Below are positions 32,387-38,258 of a stretch of DNA of 38,258 nt, in pieces. The notes under the pieces are model-generated. The model searched no databases and was not told the origin of the DNA. It saw nothing but the letters and a program-made list of their open reading frames with translations. Source of the DNA: Bacteroidales bacterium (GTDB lineage Bacteria > Bacteroidota > Bacteroidia > Bacteroidales > UBA932); assembly GCA_022653735.1 (NCBI GenBank), contig JALCSU010000020.1, positions 1 to 38,258 of the forward strand. The letters run 5' to 3'. How positions within the stretch are numbered: position 1 is the first letter of the stretch; the number at the start of each line of letters is the position of its first letter. Both the position numbers and the translations under genes were made by a program.

Positions 32387-34420
32387 ATGAAAAGGTTTGC
32401 CTCTGCTGCACTGTTCATCATATTGTCCGCATTCTCTGCTCTGGCCCAGTACGACAAGGACGTTTTCTCTTTCAGGGGACGTTCGGCCTTGTCTGAGGGC
32501 AGGTATTCCGATGCCATATCGAACTTCAACGTCTTGGCTCGTCTGGATTCCACGGATTGCTGGACATTCTTCTACAGAGGCATAGCAAAGTACAATCTGG
32601 GTGACATCAGAGGTGCCTACGCCGACTTCAACAACTCAGTGAGGCTGAATCCTGTCTTTACTAACGGCTATCATTTCAGAGCAATCACGCAGAGCCGCAT
32701 GGGCAAATACGACGATGCCCTTGCAGATTTGCAGCATGCCATAGAGCTAAGGCCTGGGATGACGGGCCTGTATTTCAGCAGGGGCGTGACATATTTCCTT
32801 GCCCAGCAATTCGATAATGCCGTGAAAGACTTCGACAGGTACATCAAGAAAGAGCCAAAAGACCCATCCGCTTTTTTGAATCGCGGCGCTTCATATCTAT
32901 TCTTGAAAGATACTACGAAGGCTCTCGAAGACTACAACAAAGCTATTAAGCTGGACAGATTCGACCCGGAAGGCTATATCCGCAGGGCTCGCGTCTATGC
33001 CTTGCAAGATAAATACGACGAAGCCATAACGGATTTGAATAAGGCCATTTCCCTGGACACGGCTAATACATTCGCTTATTTTAACAGGGCCATACTCTAT
33101 TATGACAAGCAGGATTTCAACTCCGCCGTTGCCGATTTCAACCGAGTCCTGAAAGACGAGCCTGGAAATGCCCTCACCTTGTACAACCGAAGCCTCATCT
33201 ATGCGCAGGTCGGAGATTTCGACAGGGCTTTGGCCGACATGGATAGGGTTATTAATATCAATCCGGAAAATGTGCTTGCTTATTACAACCGGGCATCCTA
33301 TTTCGTTCAGATGGGTCGTTGGACCGATGCCCTGGATGACTATGACAAGGCTATAGAACTCTATCCAGACTTTGCGAAGGCCTACCTCAACAGGTCTTAC
33401 GTCAAGAATATGCTGGGCAGGCATAATTCATCAAAGCAAGACTATGACACTGCCCAGAAGAAGGTTCAGGAATATAGGACTGCGCAGTCAAAAGATTCCA
33501 CTTCCTTTGCGGACACTACCAAGAAATACAGCAGTTTGCTGGAGCTGGACGCTGATTTTGCAAAGAAAGATTTCGAGAACGAACTGCTGCAGAACAGGGA
33601 TATCAACATCCGTCTGCGGCCTCTGTACAAGTTCGAAATTTCTACGGATGCTGACAATCAGAGATATGCCCTCAGCCACAGGTACGATAATGCTCTCATT
33701 AATAAGTTTATCGCTGACTCAAAGGTGCCTCTGGTCATTTCAAATTCCGACACTCTGCACCATCCAAGATACAACGACAATAACATTGACAATGAGATAT
33801 ATGGCGACACGAATCTCTCTGCAGGGGACTATGGCAATCTGACAGCTGCCGACAGGGCCTTCATCAAAGGAATATATTTCGTTCAGTCCAAGCAGTACTC
33901 AAAGGCTCTGGATGAATATAATTCCGCTGTCGAGGCTTCTACTTCGGGAGGATATTCAAACTATTACAAGGCATTCTATAGGATTAACCGAGGAGTGCTG
34001 AGGGCTGAAATGATAGATTTCATATCTTCTATCGAGAGCAATGTCCAAACGCTCACTATGGATGACCAAGGAACGACGAGGGCTAGGGTGAGGGACCAGG
34101 TGAGCAGGTCTTACGACTATTCCGATGCCATAGAGGACCTTGCCGAGGCAGCTAAGCTGCTGCCAGGAGTGCCTTACATCTACTTCGACTTGGGTAACCT
34201 TTACTGCCTGTCTTCGAAGTTCGTGGAGTCTGTGGAAAATTACTCGAAAGCCATTCAATATTATCCTTATATGGGGGATGCCTACTTCAACAGGGGGCTC
34301 GTGTTGATTTACATTAAGGATAAAGAGAAAGGCTGCATAGACCTGTCCAGGGCCGGCGAATTAGGGGTTGAAGATGCCTATGCAGTCATCTCCAAGTATT
34401 GCGAGGAGGAAAATAAGTAA
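32387..34420 (+). CDS. Exported tetratricopeptide-repeat protein
   Basis: A 677-residue protein with a signal peptide (RFASAALFIILSAFSALAQ, about 2-20). At least nine TPR units follow in the first half, about residues 25-360, with typical spacing of 34 residues and motifs such as AYADFNNSVRLNP, DALADLQHAIELRPG, AITDLNKAISLD and ALADMDRVININPEN. A less repetitive segment (about 360-480) with NNDNIDNEIYGDTN follows, then further TPR units (about 490-670: YSKALDEYNSAVEA, SVENYSKAIQYYP). TPR solenoids are protein-protein docking surfaces, so this is probably a periplasmic or envelope scaffold. The ATG at 32387 is used; the upstream in-frame region encodes no signal. The stop overlaps the ATG of the next gene by one base (TAATG). 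Confidence 0.88.
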   Translation: MKRFASAALFIILSAFSALAQYDKDVFSFRGRSALSEGRYSDAISNFNVLARLDSTDCWTFFYRGIAKYNLGDIRGAYADFNNSVRLNPVFTNGYHFRAITQSRMGKYDDALADLQHAIELRPGMTGLYFSRGVTYFLAQQFDNAVKDFDRYIKKEPKDPSAFLNRGASYLFLKDTTKALEDYNKAIKLDRFDPEGYIRRARVYALQDKYDEAITDLNKAISLDTANTFAYFNRAILYYDKQDFNSAVADFNRVLKDEPGNALTLYNRSLIYAQVGDFDRALADMDRVININPENVLAYYNRASYFVQMGRWTDALDDYDKAIELYPDFAKAYLNRSYVKNMLGRHNSSKQDYDTAQKKVQEYRTAQSKDSTSFADTTKKYSSLLELDADFAKKDFENELLQNRDINIRLRPLYKFEISTDADNQRYALSHRYDNALINKFIADSKVPLVISNSDTLHHPRYNDNNIDNEIYGDTNLSAGDYGNLTAADRAFIKGIYFVQSKQYSKALDEYNSAVEASTSGGYSNYYKAFYRINRGVLRAEMIDFISSIESNVQTLTMDDQGTTRARVRDQVSRSYDYSDAIEDLAEAAKLLPGVPYIYFDLGNLYCLSSKFVESVENYSKAIQYYPYMGDAYFNRGLVLIYIKDKEKGCIDLSRAGELGVEDAYAVISKYCEEENK

Positions 34421-35232
34421 TGTTGAAATTCATTAGTTTCTCGAGCGGCAGCTCTGGGAACTGCTATTTTTTATTTGATGGAGAAAGAGGGCTTCTGATA
34501 GATGCAGGAGTGAGCCTGCGGAGGGTAAGAAAGGCCCTGCTGGAAAATGGTCTTGGTTTCGATGCCGTCCGCTGCGTGCTTTTAACGCACGACCACATGG
34601 ATCATATCCGCCACCTTGGAACGTTCTGCAAGAAGCTCTCGCTGCCAGTTTTTGCCACTTCAGTGCTGCACGAGGCGATTTGCAATAATGAATATACTGA
34701 AGGCTGGGTCGGGGCCTGCCGCAGGAATCTTTCAGACGATGGTCCCACAGAAGTGCTCCCTGGAGTGCTGGCGAGATATTTCATAGTGCCGCACGATGCC
34801 TCCCAGACCGTCGGCTACAGCATAGAATGGGGCGGGAAGCACTTCGTTCTTATGACCGACGTAGGGGCAATGACGGAAGAAGCTATCGAATATGCCCAAG
34901 TGGCGGATACGCTGGTAATCGAATCCAATTATGATTTGCCAATGCTATTGAAAGGCCGATATACAGAGGAACTAAAGCGCAGGATCCGCGGTGGAAACGG
35001 GCATCTGAGTAACGACGAGTGTGCTGACACGATTGGAAGGGTATGGCACAAGGGGCTTAAGAACATTTTCCTCTGCCATCTGAGCGAAAACAATAATGAC
35101 CCGTTGAAAGCCTATGAGTCGGCCGCCGATGCTCTTCAAGGAATCATTCTGGAAGATGGGTCAACTGCTAAAGACGAAACCTTCCTGCGGGCTCTCCCTA
35201 GGGGCAGGGTGTCTCCGTTCTACGAAATATGA
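34420..35232 (+). CDS. WalJ/YycJ-like MBL-fold hydrolase
   Basis: A 270-residue cytoplasmic metallo-beta-lactamase-fold protein. The opening [19 protein letters not shown] and the metal motif [14 protein letters not shown] (HxHxDH, residues about 55-66) are typical of the YycJ/WalJ family. The later ligands fit [17 protein letters not shown] and [10 protein letters not shown], and HLSNDECA precedes [10 protein letters not shown]. WalJ-type proteins have exonuclease or cell-wall-related roles in other phyla; here the substrate is not known. Translation is coupled to the TPR gene by a TAATG overlap. The glutathione peroxidase gene follows after 43 bp. Confidence 0.9.
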   Translation: MLKFISFSSGSSGNCYFLFDGERGLLIDAGVSLRRVRKALLENGLGFDAVRCVLLTHDHMDHIRHLGTFCKKLSLPVFATSVLHEAICNNEYTEGWVGACRRNLSDDGPTEVLPGVLARYFIVPHDASQTVGYSIEWGGKHFVLMTDVGAMTEEAIEYAQVADTLVIESNYDLPMLLKGRYTEELKRRIRGGNGHLSNDECADTIGRVWHKGLKNIFLCHLSENNNDPLKAYESAADALQGIILEDGSTAKDETFLRALPRGRVSPFYEI

Positions 35233-35241
35233 TATATTCAT

Positions 35242-35270
35242 TTTGAATATTTTAAATTTTCCTATATTAG
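35242..35270 (+). promoter_or_regulatory. Weak candidate promoter of the glutathione peroxidase gene
   Basis: TTTG at 35242-35245 and TATATTAG at 35263-35270 (one mismatch to TAnnTTTG) are 17 bp apart. The gene may equally be expressed by read-through. Confidence 0.35.
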
Positions 35271-35275
35271 CGAAT

Positions 35276-35890
35276 ATGAAAACACTTATTAAAATTTTAT
35301 TTTCTATCATGGTAGGAACAAGCATGGCTTCTGCGCTGAGCGCGCAAAGCGTCTATGATTTTACTGTAAAGGACATGAAGGGCAATGATGTTTCATTGTC
35401 GCAATACAAAGGTAAAGTCCTGCTGATAGTAAATACTGCCACAGAGTGCGGTTTTACTCCTCAATATGAGGCATTGCAGGCTATGTACGACAAATTCAAG
35501 GACAAGGGGCTGGAGATTCTGGATTTTCCATGCAACCAGTTCGGCGGCCAGGCACCGGGGAGCATCGAAGAGATTCATCAGTTCTGCACGCTGAAATACA
35601 AGACCACATTCCCGCAGTTCGGCAAAATTGACGTCAATGGCGAGAATGAAAGTCCTCTTTACACGTTCCTGAAGTCTAAGCAGACGTTCAGGGGATTCGG
35701 CTCAGGAGACATGGCGCAGAAAATGGATGCGATGCTGAAGAAGCAAGATCCAGATTATGCTTCCAAGAGTGACATCAAGTGGAACTTCACTAAGTTCCTT
35801 GTGGACAAAGAGGGCAACGTAGTTGCTCGTTTCGAGCCGACCGCCAGCATGAACTTCGTTCAGAACGTAGTAAGCTCCAAGCTATACTAA
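35276..35890 (+). CDS. Exported glutathione peroxidase-like thiol peroxidase
   Basis: A 204-residue peroxidase with a signal peptide ([21 protein letters not shown] region, about 4-24), so it acts in the periplasm. The Gpx motifs are clear: [17 protein letters not shown] with the peroxidatic Cys (not selenocysteine), [16 protein letters not shown] with the Gln, and [11 protein letters not shown] with the Trp-Asn pair of the catalytic tetrad. Relatives usually reduce hydroperoxides with thioredoxin rather than glutathione. The ATG at 35276 is chosen because longer starts run into the WalJ-like gene and lose the signal peptide. It is convergent with the aminotransferase gene. Confidence 0.93.
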   Translation: MKTLIKILFSIMVGTSMASALSAQSVYDFTVKDMKGNDVSLSQYKGKVLLIVNTATECGFTPQYEALQAMYDKFKDKGLEILDFPCNQFGGQAPGSIEEIHQFCTLKYKTTFPQFGKIDVNGENESPLYTFLKSKQTFRGFGSGDMAQKMDAMLKKQDPDYASKSDIKWNFTKFLVDKEGNVVARFEPTASMNFVQNVVSSKLY

Positions 35891-35916
35891 AGGGAAAGCC
35901 AGGAATTGAAAAAATC

Positions 35917-37176
35917 CTATTTCCTGGAAAGCCTCTTAAGCCCTTGGGCTATTCTTTCGATGCCTGCCAGCAGCCTAGTGCGAGGGCAGGCAATATTTAT
36001 TCTCATGAAGCCCTCTTTTCCGTACATCACGCCGGAATTAATCCAGACATGCTCGTTCTCTATAAGGCTCTTCTCAATCTCTTCTGTCGGCAGGCCCACT
36101 GAACGGACATCTATCCACGCCAGATAAGTGCCTTCCAGCTTGCTCACGAGCACGTCAGGAATTTCATCCTCGAACAAATTCACTAGTTCCAGGTAATTAT
36201 CCCAGAGATACTGGTTGAGTTCCTTGAGCCAATCTTCCCCCTCGTCGTAGGCAGCCTGAAGGGCAACTATTCCGAAAGGATTCAAGTCGCAGTGTTCGTA
36301 AATATTGATGACCTTGTCAATCATCATCTTCCAGTCCTTGCGGCTGGTAATTATGTTTGATATTTCCAGGCCGGCGATGTTGAAGGATTTGCTGGGCGAT
36401 CCCATTTGTATCGTATTGTCTTGAATCTCAGGCGATAGTGAAGCCATAGGAGTAAAGTGGCACCCAGGCATCTCCAGCTCGCAGTGAATCTCGTCGCTTA
36501 TAACTATGACGCCATGCCTGCGGCATATTTCCGCGACCTTAAGCAGATCCTCTTTCGGCCACACCCTGCCGCAAGGGTTGTGAGGATTGCAAAACAGCAG
36601 AGCCTTCACCATAGGATCAGCGCACTTCTTTTCCAAATCCTCGAAATCCAGATACCATGTAGGGACATCCCCCTCTGTGTCGTAAATCAACGGGTTCTCT
36701 ACCAGCTCGCAACCCTGATTCCGGATAGCGGAGAAGAAACAGTTATATGCAGGCGTCTGTATTATCACCTTCGGAAGCTCTCCGTTCGGCCCCTTCCCAT
36801 CATTCGGTTTCCTGACTACCTTCTCGCCTGCGACCTCGTAATGAGTTACGGCCTCGATGACTATCGACATTCCTGGCACGATGCCGTCAATCGGAATGTA
36901 CCAGTCCTTCTGGGTATGCCAGCCGCGTCTCCTTTGCCACCAATTGATTGACGACTCGAAATATGAGTCTGGGACATGGGTGTATCCGAATATTCCCTGC
37001 TCAGCTCTCTTCCTTACCGCCTCCTGAATCGCCGGTGCGGCCTTGAAGTCCATGTCTGCCACCCACATAGGGATTACGTTTTCGGAAATGGGGCCTGCCG
37101 GGCTTGGCGCATCCCATTTGACGCAGCTGGTGCCGCGCCTGACTGTCATCTCATCGAAATTATACTTGCTCATCAT
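35917..37176 (-). CDS. PatB/MalY-type PLP aminotransferase or C-S lyase
   Basis: A 419-residue fold-type I PLP enzyme. The opening RGTSCVKWD with PMWVADMDF and the segments GIFGYTHVPDSYFE, CNPHNPCGRVWPKEDL and ISDEIHCEL are hallmarks of the MalY/PatB group (cystathionine beta-lyase-like). The PLP-binding lysine is in MGSPSKSFNIAGL. The C-terminal part keeps GFMRINIACPR, with the Arg that binds the substrate carboxylate. It probably cleaves C-S bonds of cystathionine, cysteine or methionine analogues. Two ATG codons, at 37176 and 37173, are equivalent in plausibility. It is divergent from the binding-protein gene at 37261. No perfect promoter element was found. Confidence 0.9.
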   Translation of the reverse strand: MMSKYNFDEMTVRRGTSCVKWDAPSPAGPISENVIPMWVADMDFKAAPAIQEAVRKRAEQGIFGYTHVPDSYFESSINWWQRRRGWHTQKDWYIPIDGIVPGMSIVIEAVTHYEVAGEKVVRKPNDGKGPNGELPKVIIQTPAYNCFFSAIRNQGCELVENPLIYDTEGDVPTWYLDFEDLEKKCADPMVKALLFCNPHNPCGRVWPKEDLLKVAEICRRHGVIVISDEIHCELEMPGCHFTPMASLSPEIQDNTIQMGSPSKSFNIAGLEISNIITSRKDWKMMIDKVINIYEHCDLNPFGIVALQAAYDEGEDWLKELNQYLWDNYLELVNLFEDEIPDVLVSKLEGTYLAWIDVRSVGLPTEEIEKSLIENEHVWINSGVMYGKEGFMRINIACPRTRLLAGIERIAQGLKRLSRK

Positions 37177-37248
37177 TAGCTTTTTTTCTGAATCAAAGGA
37201 TATTTGGTTTAAAGTGCATTGTACGTGCGCTAAAATAACAAAATATAT

Positions 37249-37256
37249 TAATTTTG
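37249..37256 (+). promoter_or_regulatory. -7 box directly before the binding-protein gene
   Basis: TAATTTTG matches TAnnTTTG and ends only 4 bp before the ATG at 37261. Transcription would start at or next to that ATG, implying a leaderless mRNA. The -33 region reads TGCG, a poor match. Confidence 0.55.
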
Positions 37257-37260
37257 CCTA

Positions 37261-38258
37261 ATGAATCACAGTTTGCTGACAGTATTTCCACTTTTTCTCG
37301 TTCTCATCGCAGGACATTCCTGCAGCAGGACGGAGCATCAGTTCCATAGCCCTGAAGCGTCTTTCTTGAATATTTCGGAGCAGGGACAGGGCTGGATTGC
37401 AGTGTCAATTTCTCCATTTGATGGCAGCAAGGACACCCTTGTCATACGCCAACCCGTCAGCAGGATTATAGCGATGTCTACTTCCTACGTAGGCTTTCTG
37501 GATGCCTTGGGTTGCGATTCCGTGATTTGCGGAGTGTCAGGAGTGAACTACGTCTCTTCCCCAGAACTGCGTTCTCGCAGTGTTGCAGACGTGGGGTACG
37601 AGGCAAATCCAGATTACGAGAAAATCATGGCTCTGCATCCCGATGTCCTTCTCACTTACCAGGTCAGCGGGGCAAAATCCCAATTCCTCTCGAAACTGGA
37701 GGCCTTAGGCATCCCGGTCTTCATTCTTCACGAGCACTTGGAAAGCAATCCTCTTGCGAGGGCTTCCTACATAAGGTTCTTCGGAGCGCTGACCGGAAGG
37801 ATGCACGAGGCTGACTCGGTGCTGGAGGCGGTCTCGTCTGATTATGTGGCCCTGGCAGATTCCGTGAGCAAAAACATGGGGGAGCGCCGGAAGGTGCTGA
37901 TGAACATCCCGTACGATGACGCATGGTTCATTCCGGGAGAGAATAATTACCTGTCTTGCCTAGTCCGAGATGCCGGAGGGGAGGTGCTGGGCGGCAAGCC
38001 TGGACAAGAAACGTCTTCGAGCATATTCATAGAGACGGCATATTCATTGTCAAAGGAGGCAGACCTATGGCTAAATGTGGGCTGGTGCCAGTCATTGGAA
38101 CAACTCTTGGGAATTAATCCTTTGTTTGGGAATATGCTGACGAATATCCAGAATAATGCTGCTGCCAGAGGACATGACCGGAATTCTGTGGTCTGGAATG
38201 ACAATCTGCGGCTGAATCCTAGCGGAGGCAATGATTTCTGGGAATCGGGAGTCGTGCG
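37261..38258 (+). CDS. Periplasmic iron/cobalamin ABC transporter substrate-binding protein (partial, 3' end beyond window)
   Basis: An open frame of 332 codons runs from ATG 37261 to the window edge with no stop, so the gene is truncated by the window. The N-terminus is a signal sequence (LLTVFPLFLVLIAG) followed by Cys21, a possible but non-ideal lipoprotein site (HSC). The body has the BtuF/FhuD/HmuT pattern: VSRIIAMSTSYVGFLDALG, then DVGYEANPDYEKIMALHPDVLLTY, LSKLEALGIPVFIL and RDAGGEVLGG. Such proteins bind iron chelates, haem or cobalamin for a BtuCD-type importer, whose genes are probably downstream. The ligand cannot be told from sequence alone. It is divergent from the PatB-like gene. 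Confidence 0.85.
   Translation, partial: MNHSLLTVFPLFLVLIAGHSCSRTEHQFHSPEASFLNISEQGQGWIAVSISPFDGSKDTLVIRQPVSRIIAMSTSYVGFLDALGCDSVICGVSGVNYVSSPELRSRSVADVGYEANPDYEKIMALHPDVLLTYQVSGAKSQFLSKLEALGIPVFILHEHLESNPLARASYIRFFGALTGRMHEADSVLEAVSSDYVALADSVSKNMGERRKVLMNIPYDDAWFIPGENNYLSCLVRDAGGEVLGGKPGQETSSSIFIETAYSLSKEADLWLNVGWCQSLEQLLGINPLFGNMLTNIQNNAAARGHDRNSVVWNDNLRLNPSGGNDFWESGVV

Noticed and set aside
35899..35927. Terminator between the Gpx and PatB-like genes
   Set aside because: CCAGGAA/TTCCTGG is a 7-bp stem with a 15-nt loop, no T-run on either side, and it overlaps the PatB-like stop codon.

Overview
The window comes from a member of the phylum Bacteroidetes (Bacteroidota), most likely order Bacteroidales. 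Three things point there. Many genes are preceded by the Bacteroidetes housekeeping promoter (TTTG, about 19 bp, TAnnTTTG) rather than a -35/-10 pair. Most starts lack a strong Shine-Dalgarno. The gene content is typical of the phylum: a TonB receptor with a DUF4249 lipoprotein, an amidase of the type often mislabelled 'xanthan lyase', a CBM9-like protein, and an S1 with six repeats. A genus cannot be assigned from sequence reading alone. No IS element, phage gene, tRNA, rRNA or CRISPR array was seen.

Layout. 1-1716: tail of an unknown gene, a MntP-type Mn exporter and a CorA-type transporter. 1732-4570: ribosomal protein S1 and RNase Z as an operon behind a textbook promoter. 4594-9052, minus strand: a LysR regulator, then a TonB-dependent receptor and its DUF4249 lipoprotein. 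9202-14236: a secreted esterase-like protein made of two tandem alpha/beta-hydrolase domains, an M16 peptidase and a strong terminator. 14258-16624, minus strand: NfeD-like protein, flotillin and a small XRE regulator. 16683-18988: an acyltransferase-like protein and release factor 1. 18989-19346: about 350 bp of chained palindromes and direct repeats with no gene. 19347-20523: a putative preQ1-I riboswitch followed directly by a YhhQ-type queuosine-precursor transporter and QueF. 20604-22608: DnaK with a leader hairpin, a Gly-Pro-Gln-rich tail and a terminator. 22876-24401: a LysE-type exporter and an overlapping DUF4160/DUF2442-HTH pair. 24616-25738: alkaline phosphatase. 25753-32378, minus strand: a four-gene operon of M28-like protein, ABC exporter, CBM9-like protein and golvesin/amidase protein. 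32387-35890: TPR lipoprotein-like protein, WalJ-like MBL hydrolase and a glutathione peroxidase. 35917-37176, minus strand: PatB/MalY aminotransferase. 37261-end: the start of a periplasmic metal/cobalamin-binding protein, cut by the window edge.

The most interesting signal is the 34-nt preQ1-I-like pseudoknot at 19347-19380, which abuts the start codon of yhhQ. Its ligand, preQ1, is the product of the second gene in the same operon (QueF). That makes a compact feedback circuit, and I am not aware of preQ1-I being a standard element of this phylum. The palindrome cluster just upstream includes two paralogous hairpins that differ by compensatory changes, so structure rather than sequence appears to be conserved there. 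All identifications are from reading motifs; no search was run.
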